NCBI GenBank assembly: GCA_012845835.1
Contig: JABAKD010000014.1
Location: forward strand, 5,069,896-5,133,895
Direction of reading: 5' to 3'
Source: Undaria pinnatifida
Taxonomy: Eukaryota > Sar > Phaeophyceae > Laminariales > Alariaceae
Length of the DNA: 64,000 nucleotides
Part shown: one piece after another, positions 35,783-47,118 of the stretch
Layout: each line of letters opens with the position of its first letter
Position numbering within the stretch: position 1 is the stretch's first letter
Position numbers and translations under genes: made by a program
Notes under the pieces: model-generated
What the model was told of the DNA's origin: nothing
What the model saw: the letters and a program-made list of their open reading frames with translations, nothing else
Database searches by the model: none

Positions 35783-37898
35783 TAACTTGTTTTATAGGAC
35801 TAGCGCATAGAAGAAAAACGTTGGTTGGGTTGCGCGAAAGGAATGGATATCTCTTCCAAGTCATGCTTCGGGTGATATGCTAAGCTCATCATGTATGTAA
35901 GGGAAGCTCAGAAACTTCTGCTGCATCTATCTCCGTAGCGTGGGATTACTCTTTCTTCTTCTGCGTTTATCATCGTGTAGCACATATCCATGTGCCCACG
36001 GAGAGATATATCATGAAACGAGATAACATTTATTAGATCATGTATTTTATCGGTCGGATGTGTGGCTTGTTTCCAGGCAGAACGCCCAGGAGAAGAGTAC
36101 AGTCTAGGCTGCAACAGCCCTGGCCCTATTTCGAAGCCACAGGAGATACTTACTGTGGGTGCCTATGCCATGCACATAAATGCGTAGACTATGTCCTTGT
36201 CGTGGTTTTATTATTTATTAAAATGCGACGAGGGGACCAAAACGCCCGAATGGGTAGGGTGAACCGCAACGGGACCAAGGCCGGCGGAAGGCCGTTTTCT
36301 CACGGCCGGGGGGGGTCTTTAAGTGTGTGGTGAGCTTGGGCAAGTCCCACACACTACCCGGAATTTAAACACACCTGACCTACCTACCGGATCCCCAGGG
36401 ATCACAGCAGGTCGGGTCGACATCCGTACACAACAACGAACGGCAGGCAGCTTGCGCTGCCGGAGTAGTAACGATGACCGCCGGTAGGGAGACAGCTCGC
36501 GCTGTCGCTACCACGGGAACTGAAGGATACGACAGCTAGCACTAGATTGCGAATACAATCGAGTTAAATCGACGCACGGCATTTATTTATGAAAATACAT
36601 GGAAGTAAGTGTGGTGAGCTTATTAAGCTTCATTTTTCCTCATCCGCGCCGCTGGAGAATAAAAATTTGAAAAGAAAAAGAAAAAAGAAGTCTTCAAGAC
36701 GAGAGCTCTCGTAGCCTCTTTTTCCGGGGAAGTTCCGTGTCCTAGAACCTCGGACTCCCAAAGAAAAGTAGTCTTCGAAAATCCAGCCTTTTTGGTGAGC
36801 CCTCGAAAGAGATTTATTATCCCTTCGCGGTCCTGAGTGGAGAAGAGGAGGGAGAGGAGGAAACTTTATCTGCAGAGAGAGGAACATGAAAAAAGTCATG
36901 GAAGAAAAAAAATAACGGTACCGGGTAGTGCCACATACATACATGCAGTTTTATTATAGGGTCATCACTATCACCATCACTACAACAGTATAGTATATAT
37001 AGTCTAGTACAACAATAATAATGTTTTATTTTGTCAATCCTCCCTGACAGCTGCCTTGCTGGCTCTCCCCCCTCGTTCGGGTGATCACCCACGACGACGA
37101 CGACTGACTGTGGATCGCCAAAAACCAGAAGAAGACCATAAAATAAGTCATGTGTTTAGTCTACAGATTTAGATTTTCGTTGCGCTTCAAAAAATGACTT
37201 CTTCTGTTCTAGAATCTGTCCTTTATGAAGGTTGCTTTTTGCCCACATCCATCCCCCGCTCCGCTCAGCTGTGACGGCGAGCCTGTGTGTACTTAGATTA
37301 CCACGCTCTCTACGCAGTCAATGCCAATAACTGCAGCAGAAGAGGAAGGGGTGCACTAACGCTACTACAGACAGCACGGCAGCAGCACAACAAGCACCAT
37401 CATTATTATTATTGTAGAGGTCTGTCTCGCACGACCGCGAATGGCTTACTGTCATAGTCTAAATATCCACCCTCGATCGGATCCATAACGCCTCCAACAC
37501 CACAATAAACAGCAAGCTGCCCATGCCAGCTGGAAGAACGCATCATTAAGACCCGCGTGCAGACCAATAACCTCTCTGCACACTATGCATATGCGCTACC
37601 GGTATAATAGTGTGTACTCAGTCATTAGGCAGGCAGAGCCAGGGACCAGTATAAGAACGACTTTTTAGTCTCTGGTTCTGCAGTTTTTCCCGGCCGTTTC
37701 ATATACGCCCCCATCCCCCATCCCCCTACCCCCTACTGAATAAAAAACGCTTTTAAACATACTGAAACCCAAACTAATCGCACGACGAACAACGAGAACC
37801 AACAACGAGCAACGAACAACGAACAAGAAAAACAAACCAACTCTCAGAATATAGACTACACATCGCCGATCAACACCACAGCAGCAGCTCTTCTGACT
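35783..37898. other. Intergenic region upstream of the SWIB gene
   Basis: No gene recognised. 36280-36310 can form a hairpin (GGCCGGCGGAAGGCCG...CGGCC). 36420-36520 has two similar AGCTYGCGCTG phrases. The last 250 bp before the SWIB ATG is C-rich (about 37700-37735), then A/C-rich, as expected of a promoter and 5' leader, but no TATA box can be assigned. Confidence 0.35.
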
Positions 37899-40199
37899 AT
37901 GTCAGCAACCAAGACCCTCGTGGCACTCTCTCCCGCCCTTCAGGTGGTGACCCGAACGGCAAAAACCACAAGGCCGTTGATCATGAAAGAAGTGTGAGTT
38001 GCGCCAAGAACAAGTTTCAAGCTCGTACTTTTACTACCCTTAGGTACCAGCCGGCACGAATGATACAAGTACTGCTGTAGTCTATTAATAGTGGGTAAAA
38101 GTACCGATACTGGCAGTACTGAGTGGTGTAGTGGGTTCCAGCAGCGCCAAGCGATCCTACGGCACTATACCGTCAATAGGCGCCATTCAACCTGCACTAT
38201 AGAGGGTCCCCCACTCTGCGTACATGCTGCATGTTGAGGCAGTTTCTTCCCTGTGTCCGAGTTTACGAGCATCGGAGTGGGCTTCGGTGAGTCAACTTCA
38301 AAAGCTGTTGTTGTAGCAGAGGTAAGGCCCTGCATCTTGCGCGGAGCACTGATCTCTAGTTCTATTTTCAGTCTAGAAAACCTATGGCTGTACTCGGAAC
38401 TGAGAACTAGCATAAGAGCACCGGCCACCTCCCCAGAAACAGGGCAATAAGAAAGCAAGAAAGCCAGGCCCATATTCACCAGAAAATAAGAAATTCGGGA
38501 GCCATGACTCGGTTGGTGTACTGTACCGGGTACTTATGTAGAACACGCCCTCCCTGAATTAAAACACCCGGTCTGGGTCAGTATTTTTGTTTCGTATTTT
38601 AGGCAATTTCTTACACCGTCGGATTCCGCCAGTAAAAACGGCCGTTTTCAACTGGGCTTTTTTTTCGACTGGATTATTCCTTTTCTTTCTTTTCGCGCAC
38701 ATCTACTGAACTGTCCAACTTCTGGACAAGCCGTGGTCACAGGTGTCTGTTAAGGAATTAGTGGGGTATTAGTCCCTTTGACCACTTGCAAAAGGTTAAC
38801 CAATAGCTTACCCAAACTAAGCCTTACAACACTCTCCCCCCCTGAAACGGCGGGATAGTAGATCGGCCGGATATACGGCGGACCTGTGAATATCCAAGCC
38901 GTTTCATTTCCTGGGGATACCAAGGAGAGTATTTTTCAAGTTCGACATGATCATGGGGAAAATCTGACAAGTTTATTATTGTGGATGGTGGGGATCGAAC
39001 CCACGACCCAAAAACCCATGGTCTGTCGACGACGCCATTTGTTAAGGAATTAGTGGGGTATTAGTCCGTTTGACCACTTGCAAAAGGTTAACCAATAGCT
39101 TACCCAAACTAAGCCTTACAACATGTCGTCCCTTTCCCCCCCCGGTTCTTGCCTTCAATTTTTATCGCGGATAGGGTTCAGCAATCCCACTGCTCGTCGA
39201 TTTTTCATCGATTGTTGCTAATTCACGCTCTCGCGCTTTCCGCAAGTCAATTTGCGCAGAAGGAAAAAGTCCCCACGAATTTGTACGAGTATGCACTCGG
39301 GGGGATTCGAACTCACGAAAACTGACCTATACCTGGCTCGAGGATAACCTGATACGCCACCGGGGCGACCAGCAGCTTCTTACCGTCAATCGATTCGACT
39401 TTTTAGTTTTTGTGCTCTTACTAAACGCGGTTGGTGTGATGGAGTACGCTGTATGGCAGTATGGCGGTCGAAAATCGGTTGGCAGCTCTGTGCTTCGCGC
39501 GTTCTTCGCGAGAATATCTGTCGAAATGATGTATTGTGTAGGGTCTGCGCAGTACGCATCCAACCCAGGAATTATGTGCTAAATAGATCATGCAGGTCAG
39601 ACGGTTCCCACCCGGCAACGCGATCTATAGGCGATGCAGATCATATGCAGTAAAGTACACCAGGGATCTTGTCTGCGCTAAGCGACATAGATCATGAACG
39701 CGGATCTGATATGTCCGATGTGCGCGATACAGTACAGAACACGTTAATACACGTTAATAGTGTGACAGGTTGATAATAAAGCCGGGCTGATAGGGTAACA
39801 TAAAAGGCAGGCTGAGATTTGCGGGGAAATATAAGATATTTTGGAGCCATTATACTGAAGTTAGTGTAGAGCGCACCCTTTCAGCCTGAGCCAGCATTCC
39901 TGTTTCTTGTTAGGTGCCCTGTGCTCTGCATTATGCTGTACTGTACTGTACTGCTGTGCTGTGCTGTACCTGGTACTGCACTGTATTATACTGTACTGTG
40001 ATGCCAACCTTGAGCCATGGGGTATTACATGCTGGTCGCAGGATTTAGCGTAGCGCTCACCACTGAACATGATATATTAATCCAAAGTTCTTGGCGCTCC
40101 GAAAAAAATGAGCCTCAGTATCTCTACCGAGGGGTTGTACTTGCTCGTAGGCTCAAACTGAAGTCGGCTGTTTTTTTAACCCGCCTTAACGGTATGCGG

Positions 40200-40273
<74 letters not shown>

Positions 40274-42640
40274 GCTGCTGCTGCTGCTGCTGTTGCTGTT
40301 GTTGTTGATGCTGCTGTGTTATTGTTGATGTTGTTGTTGACCTCTACCGCCAAAATAAACTGATCCGTGCTCACAAGACAGGCTCAAAAAACGCTAGGGT
40401 GGAAGAATACCCAAGGGGACAAACGGATGTACTATCAATAGTACCTTCACGTCGCTGAAGCAAATCGTACACCTCAGGCAAGAAATACTGGTGAAATCAG
40501 CGCACGTACGCACTGGTGTCAAATACATGGTGCCTCGTACGCTGTGCGACTCGTGACAGAAACTGGCATACGCTCGCGTCGTGACTCATCCAGATGGGTG
40601 TACATCAAGGAGAAAAAATTGCAGCAGCCAGAGAAGAAGAGCATGATCAACTGCGACGGGCCCATGAAGGCGGTGTTCGGCAAGGTCAGAGGCCGTGTTG
40701 TAGGGGGGCTCGGGTGTATTCATTTCATGCATGGCCGTAGCCGTATGGCCACCAGAACCTCGCACCCTCCTACAATGTGTTAAGCCAATAGCCCAACGTA
40801 GAGCCCCGACCAGTATTATAATCTGCTCTACATCATCGGAATAACGTCAGGGATAACTAACGCACAGGAAGCGGGGCGAATTCTGTTACTAGTATGTTTT
40901 TCTGTTTGCCTGTGGTCGTACTGTATGGTAGGCCTTCTTTTCTTTTTTCAATGGTGCCGTGAATGGCTTTTGCTGTACGTATTTTGCCGGACAAAGTTCC
41001 TATGGGAAAGGGTTGCGGCTAGGGCAGGCTTTAGTGTTTTTTCGGGGTATAGGGTGGGCTTTAGGCATTTTAAATTACCTTCATACTAAAAGAAGGGTCA
41101 ACTGTTGAGAGCGCCTTACAGCGTGGACAGGCACAATTCGACGCGAGTCGACGAGGGAAGAAAATGCTGATTTTTTCTCGCGATAAACATGAACGCACGT
41201 GCAGTAGCGGGGAGGGGGAAAAAGGGGCCCGCTATGTGACCCCGGATCTGAGTTACTACTGGGAGGGAGCGCGAGAGAAGTACGAGGATAGTAAATGAGA
41301 TGTCAAGACACTAGAAAAAAAATACTGCCGGAACCACACGACATTCTCCGCATTCCATTACAGTGAATGGCAAACTCTAGTCTACTAGTACCATTATTGT
41401 AGCACCTGAAAGACAGATACAGGGGGGGGCTACAATGTAAGAGAGGGGCGTGTCGAGGCCAAGTGCACCTCTCCGAAACCGATACTTGCCATAAATCGGA
41501 AGGGGTACCATCTAACTATCAGTGTGCCGGTGCCAAGCCCTTTGGCCTCCCTTGAATCGGTTTTCTCTTGAATCATGGTTCTCTTAAATCATAGCCCCCC
41601 CTGTATAGCGATCGAAACAAAGAGGAGTGCGGATTTATCAGCCAACTACAGCTGCATAAGCACGCAGCAGCCCGACTAGTGCGTTGCTGTGCTCGTGTCG
41701 CACACATTTTTTCTTCATTTTTTTCTCTGTTTTCTCACGATACTTTGAAGAAATTTGACCGAAAAAACGTTGCTCGGGTTCGGGTACCATACCAAATTCC
41801 ATATTGTTATAAAAATAAAAATACACTCCAGCCATGAGATCGGAGATTCTTGTCGAAACTCATCCAAGATATTTGCAAGTTGTGTGTGATAATAGCCTGT
41901 AGTAGCCTGTGCTCATTCGTAGGGTCATTCGTAGGGTGCTTGCGGGGTCCAAAACTATTTTAGGTTGGAAGAAGATATGAAAAATAGTATTGGAACTAAT
42001 GATAGCTCAGGGCCAACCAACCCACGAGAAAATTCCGTTGGAAAAAATAAACATGGTAGGAAAGCATACCTCGAAACCTAATTTTTTAATTTTTCGTGGG
42101 TTGGGTTGGTCCCGGACTGCTGTGACGTCCGACCGTGTCAGTGCTGTTGTTTGCATGTTTCCCCACCCAATTCCTACCTAACCAAAGTTGTTGCACATCG
42201 CGTACACCTTGACCCCTTTAGAGCCCCAAAATCTCTCGCTATACTAAATTAAATTAAAGCTGTAAAAAAAAAGGGTTTCCAGTTGCAAAGGCGTTAATAT
42301 AGTGACAAAAATACGAAATTGAGCGTAGCCACAATTTTTACATTTTTTCGTATCGGGCTCCTTCTGTTCCACTCGCTTCTCGCCTTCATCGTATATACCT
42401 TGTATGCGCTGCGACTCAAGGGCTTCGCCGCCAATGTATCATATACTGTACGTGTATTAATAGGTATTCCCGCGATGTTGGTGAATCGTCATTAACACCA
42501 TGTGTTTCCTGCCTGCCTACATGCCTGTCCGTGCTGCTTCGCTGCTGGGATCTTGTTTGTGTTCTCAGGACGTGGTACACATGCACGAGCTCATGAAGGG
42601 CATTCAGCCCCACATTACCAAGATCCCCAAGCAGCCTTGA
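37899..42640 (+). CDS. Stand-alone SWIB-domain protein (3 exons, 85 residues)
   Basis: Exons 37899-37993, 40594-40684 and 42569-42640 (258 nt, stop included). Exon 1 starts with ATG and encodes MSATKTLVALSPALQVVTRT...RPLIMKEV, ending at GTGAGT in phase 2. Exon 2 follows CATCCAG and encodes WVYIKEKKLQQPEKKSMINC...MKAVFGK. Exon 3 follows TTCTCAG and encodes DVVHMHELMKGIQPHITKIP, ending KQP and TGA. The product is almost entirely one SWIB fold: the LSPAL helix, the W-x-YIKE-LQ-PE core, I-x-CD and the final V-H-M-x-EL helix are all in place. SWIB domains occur in BAF60-type chromatin-remodelling subunits and in small nuclear or plastid proteins; which applies here is not visible. There is no long targeting peptide. 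Intron 1 (2600 bp) holds a TRIM, a tRNA-like sequence and a TTG microsatellite; intron 2 (1884 bp) holds two other dispersed repeats. Confidence 0.88.
38040..38215. repeat. pogo-like MITE remnant in SWIB intron 1
   Basis: Ends with ATTCAACCTGCACTATAGAG then GGTCCC, and carries GCGCCAAGCGATCCTACGGC, both shared with the GTGCCGG-type copies elsewhere. The left end is diverged. Confidence 0.45.
38748..39123. mobile_element. TRIM-type miniature LTR element, copy 1
   Basis: 376 bp with 84-bp direct terminal repeats at 38748-38831 and 39040-39123 (TGTTAAGGAATTAGTGGGG...CTTACAACA) and a 4-bp target duplication TGTC on both sides. The interior is non-coding. Next to the right repeat is GGTGGGGATCGAACCCACGA, the complement of a tRNA T-arm, as expected near a primer-binding region on the minus strand. 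The two repeats differ at about one position, so the copy is fairly young. Confidence 0.85.
39290..39412 (-). repeat. tRNA-like sequence, probably SINE-derived
   Basis: The minus strand reads CCGGTGGCGTATCAGGTTAT (box A-like) and GTGAGTTCGAATCCCCCC (box B and T-arm). The acceptor ends do not pair well and no clear anticodon arm forms, so this is unlikely to be a working tRNA gene. It could be the head of a tRNA-derived SINE. Confidence 0.45.
40199..40330. repeat. TTG microsatellite grading into CTG
   Basis: About 25 TTG units followed by CTG and mixed GTT/CTG units, inside SWIB intron 1. The Leu or Thr reading frames across it are artefacts. Confidence 0.9.
40705..40785 (+). repeat. Short copy of the G-tract-led family at the start of SWIB intron 2
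   Basis: GGGGGGCTCGGGTGTATTCA, then TTTCATGCATGGCCGTAGCC, match the start of the family. It begins only about 20 bp after the splice donor at 40685. Confidence 0.55.
41945..42300. repeat. Third hairpin element and a palindromic element in SWIB intron 2
   Basis: 41945-42195 shares GGCCAACCAACCCACGAGAA, the inverted TTCGTGGGTTGGGTTGG and GTGACGTCCGACCGTGTCAG with the pair at 2035-2455. 42208-42298 is a copy of the AACCCCTTTAGAGCCCC ... GGGTTTCCAG ... GTTAA palindromic element. Confidence 0.6.
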
Positions 42641-43898
42641 AGCCATCCATCTGGAAATCTGTACAGTAGGAAGAACTAATAGTCGTAGTAACAGCGGCCG
42701 AACCGCATTAGTTGCAGTCGTCGCCCGGCTGCGTCCTTTGAAGAGAAATACTTTATACACTAGTGGTACACATGAAGTATGCGAGTTGCCGGCCGGTATG
42801 GCGGAGAAACAAAAAAAAAGTAGTGCTGGTAGTAAGAGTCGTTCTTAACGAAGAGATTATTTAGGTTTTTTACCGGAAGTTTCGTTTTTTTCCCAAAATT
42901 ATTTCGTGAAAAACCTCAAAAAACTTCGATCCCGAAAAAACTGGTATTATTTAAATATGTTTCACGTTGTTGATGCGGACGACGCCCTGTGGGTGGGTGT
43001 ACCCCCCTGGCAATGGCATATGTTTGGCGTCGTGACCGCGACGGTGTCGGGGGTGGGCGGCGTTTTTTCTCCCCGCTGCCCGTAGCAAGAGGGTTTCTTA
43101 GCGAGACATGGCGGTTTTTCCGTGTGGAAACCAGCGCTGCTATATATTACCAGGTATATAGTTGATAGTGTTAGGGCTTTGCGTTTTACCGGTTTAGGTG
43201 ATCGGCTCCCTGTACGTACGTAATGGCATCCGGTGCCGTCGGTAGGAGGTAGGCAATACATGGCGTTTTCTTGTGTTGTGCGCTGCGTGCTGCTGCTGCC
43301 GTTTCTGCTGCTGGCTTGGAGACGAGTCGGCCGCGTGGCGTTTGTTTTGAGGCTGTGTGGTCGTCGCAGCCATCGGGTGGCCGTTTGACCTCGCTCGTCG
43401 TTATCTGTAGTGTCTCCCGCCCTACGTAGTAGACGGTGCAGTGGTTCACCTGGGTTCCGTCCTCGTGCTATTTGCGACGTTTGAGTTTGGAACGCAAAGT
43501 TTGAACCTGGCAGACGCTTGGATAACACCTGCGCAATTGTTAGTTGCCTTGGGGTAGCCAGCACGCACGGGCTCCTGCGCTGCAGCTGGGTTTTTTTTGT
43601 GTGTGGGGGGGTGTACTCAGTTTGTGCGTGGCCGAAGTCGTATGACCATGTAGACGCTCGCATCCGTACTATGCCGGGACGGAGCACGTCGGGTTTTCAC
43701 AGACCAGGCAGGCATTGCATGCTCCAAGCGCGAAGCGCCGTGAGCTGTTCGGCGAGTCGCATGAAGGGTGAACTGCATCCTTCCATGTTTCGCTCGAAAG
43801 ACGAACTTCGGCACCTTGCGGCTACTTTCTTGCTTGCGGATGACAGCACCAATGCGTTACTTTTGTTTTCTGGTGTGGCCACTCAGAGACAGCTATGT

Positions 43899-43929
<31 letters not shown>

Positions 43930-44797
43930 GCACGGAGCCGCGCGCTACAACTTGCTTGCCGCAGCTGAGGCGTTTATTTGTAGACGCGTGATACGTGCTG
44001 TCGATATGTGCAGGGCTGTGCGGCCAACGCATGGTAATCGATCAGGATTGGGCTACCCTGTTTGCAAGGCTATTATGTGCATGCACACGCCCTCAGGATT
44101 TTGTTTCAGCCGTGTGATGGGATTGTCGTCGGCATTTTTTTTTAGTTCATTTATGAAAGGGTACCAGGTACCTGGTATTTGTTATTGGTGGTCTTTTTTT
44201 TTGTTTCGCGATGAGACTTAAGAGCAGTGCCAGCAAGAACTTATACCGATGGGTATTTTATAAAAATATTCTACATACAATACGTCCGTCGTGAGTTCGA
44301 TAAGTTCAGGGTCGATACTCATCTTTGCAAGCTACGTGCTGCGTGATAAACCTGCCGCCCCTTTCGCATTGCTTGTGTGTTTCACCTGTCGCCTCAGAGC
44401 GATGATACTACAGTAAACTGTGAAATACTATGATGTCGTCGGAAGCATCATACTCCGTTGTGGGGATAACTTTAGGTACAGCACCTAGCTACGTTTTGTT
44501 GTTGTTACAGCGTGCAGTATTGTCGTGTGGGTACGTAGGAGAACCCGGTAATCCGCACAGATAAGGAGAGCGGGAGGGGGCGCATGTTGCAAATAATATA
44601 CACAGATTAGATCCTTTGGGGGGGCATAGACTATGCACAGCGATAATATAGCAAAGAAGTGTTAACTAACGAGTTCTTATATCATGATGTGAGCATGTAT
44701 CGCACACAGCAGCGCAAGCTGTGCGCGTGAGTTACAGGCACTTGCGTTCGAGGTGGGACTAGAAAATCGTCGCCACCTAATGCAACAGCCTGGGTTG
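42641..44797. other. Intergenic region downstream of the SWIB gene
   Basis: No gene supportable. A minus-strand frame of 241 codons (42962-43687) has no domain and overlaps the repeat at 43606-43895. 44160-44178 has the palindrome TACCAGGTACCTGGTA. 44280-44350 shares CGATACTCATCTTTGCAAGC with similar phrases at about 41805-41900 and 55930-56010. Confidence 0.35.
43606..43895 (+). repeat. Long copy of the G-tract-led dispersed family
   Basis: About 290 bp: a G-run, GTACTCAGTTTGTGCGTGGC, CGTCGGGTTTTCACAGACCA, AAGCGCGAAGCGCCGTGAGC, GAACTTCGGCACCTTGCGGC, GCGGATGACAGCACCAATGC and TTCTGGTGTGGCCACTC. It aligns end to end with 50045-50330. No coding capacity. Confidence 0.75.
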
Positions 44798-45170
44798 TGT
44801 TAAGGAATTAGTGGGGTATTAGTCCGTTTGACCACTTGCAAAAGGTTAACCGATAGCTTACCCAAACTAAGCCTTAGAACACTTTCCCCCCCTGAAACGG
44901 CGGGATATCAGGTAGGCCGGATACACGGGCGGACCTGTTATTTATCCAAGCCTTTTCATTTCCTGGGCATACCGGGGAGAGTATTTTTCAAGTTCGACAT
45001 GGGGAAAATCTGAAAAGTTTATTATTGTGGATGGTGGGGATCGAACCCACGACCCAAAAAACCCATGGTCTGTCGACGACGCCATTTGTTAACGTATTAG
45101 TGGGGTATTAGTCCGTTTGACCACTTGCAACTGGTTAACCAATAGCTTATCCAAACTAAGCCTTATAACA
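44798..45170. mobile_element. TRIM-type miniature LTR element, copy 2
   Basis: 373 bp with 84-bp terminal repeats at 44798-44881 and 45087-45170 and a 4-bp target duplication GTTG. The interior is closely similar to copy 1, including the tRNA T-arm complement GGTGGGGATCGAACCCACGA. The two terminal repeats differ at several positions, so it looks older than copy 1. Confidence 0.85.
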
Positions 45171-47118
45171 GTTGCTCGTGTGAAGAATGCTGCCATCGTT
45201 AGTTTTATTCTCCAATTTTTCTCTCTGAAGCCCCCCCCCCCAAAGGGTCAAAATATATTCGCGTTGTCGTTGTGCGGTCAGTTGGTGCTGAGAAAGCAAG
45301 GGTAAAATTGCCTCCAACGGAGCACAGCGCGCGCGATTATACCTTCCAAGTGCTGGTTGGGTCGCCGTCGAATCGTCGCCTATTCTACGTAGCTACAGAG
45401 CCCATCGTGTTTCCCCACCCCCGGAAAATTAACGAAAATACTTACAGGGGAGGAATCCCAAATCAACCCAGTTTGTATAAAAGCCAGTAACTTTTTCTGG
45501 AAACCCACAGCTCCCTAGGATAGCATGCATCGCCACAACCTGTAGACTCAGGCGCCAAGGGCTACATCAGGTGAGATGCCGACATCACAGGGGCCTAGGG
45601 TGTGCCATGCAGTTTAGCACACATGGTGGAGAGACGACTTGTCTCGGAGAAACCTTCCTTTCGACGTACTCTTGGCGCAAACGCGGTGCTACATGGAACA
45701 GCTTGTTCCCAACTACAACGTGCGCGTGTGGCAGGGGGACGACGGACGACGGACGACTTCGGTTGTTCTGTAGTGCTACCGTCCTGATCTGGTAGCTTGT
45801 GCGCGTATGGTGTGTGGAAGAATGAACGGGGCATTCCAGCGGGGAGGTGGTTGAGCTTACGGGACGCATGTGGCAACAGCAAGGGTTGGCCACAAACTAC
45901 ATTTGGACTGTTGATACATTTCAATCATTTATTGACACTGCTGTCTGTCACAGCCCAACAGGCTCAAAACGTCAACTACGACACGTATACACTGTGCCGT
46001 GGTGCGGGTGGTGCGGCGACACCTTTACCTTGATACCTGGTGTCATGCATACCTTATACGTCAGAAGTAGGATGGTACTGGCTGTAGTTCTCACAAGGTG
46101 GATGCCTGGCTTGCTCAGCAGTATGTACCGCATATACTACCAATAAGAAAACAAGCACTAAGAAAGGCAGGCCGAGGTATCAAACACGTATCTTTTAGTT
46201 AGTGCTGAACACAGACTAAACCCTTTCCCACGCAAGGAACCCAGGCCGGGCCGGCCTCTCGGTTTATTGCCAGGCACCACAGGTGTAGGTACCGGCACAC
46301 CGGCACACCGGCACACGGTGTATAGCGGTATGTACCACGGAAGTGCCCTGTACTGCCTGCACGTGCTGCACTCGTAGAAGACATGGGTATTCTAAAGTCG
46401 GCGCGCAAATCCAGGAACGACCCGTTACAGACCTTGCCTCATGCAACGTAACCCTTTTGGAGCCCCAACAACCCCTCCCCACATTAAAACCAAGTAATAT
46501 TTCCTCCAAAACGGCTTTCGAATTGCGAAGGAGTCAAACACACCAACTTAGCCGTATGGCGCTTCCTCAGTTGTGTCGCATTCTTATAGCAGCCGGATGT
46601 TCATAAAGCCTGGTACCAGGTATACGGCTAACACTCGATGAAAAATCAACGAGCAGTGGGATTGCTGAACCCTATGCGCGATAAAAATTGAAGGCAAGAA
46701 CTGGGGGGAAGAAGGGACAACACTTGTGACCACAACTTGTCCAGAAGCTGGAAAGTAGAAGTGTGCAAAAAAAAAAAAAAAAAACGGCTTGTAACTCTTA
46801 CCACCAAAAACAGGTCTGAGTTTCTTGAGCTACGGCGGGTGAATCTACGATTATGACGAAAATTACCCTTGCGGCGATGAAGGCTCTGCGGAGTGCAGGT
46901 GCTTGTCGTTTCATCCAAGGAAAGGTTCTGCCAACTTTTTGCACCCCAGCAGGGGAACCACCTGTTTACAAGCACGAAAACACTGCTTACGTCAGCTATG
47001 AGTTCTCCCGATATGTCGATGCTCAACTGATGACAAGCTGCATGCTACACCGGCCGCGCGTTTCTCTTCTGCTTTGTGCGCCAGACCCCGCGCAGCAGCT
47101 GCGTGCCATACACCGAAG
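45171..47118. other. Intergenic region with repeats upstream of the MORN-motif gene
   Basis: 46448-46532 is a palindromic element copy. 46630-46830 is a minus-strand paralogue of the sequence around the first TRIM (38640-39220), but without the TRIM. A short coding-looking phrase (MEQLVPNYNVRVWQGDDGRR, about 45690) and an open frame at 45847-46146 could be transposon remnants; neither is recognisable. 46265-46340 is CACCGGCA-rich. Confidence 0.35.

Noticed and set aside
39290-39412. Functional tRNA gene on the minus strand
   Set aside because: Box A and box B look right, but the acceptor stem and anticodon arm do not pair.
42962-43687. 241-codon minus-strand frame
   Set aside because: No domain and it overlaps a dispersed repeat; likely chance openness in GC-rich DNA.
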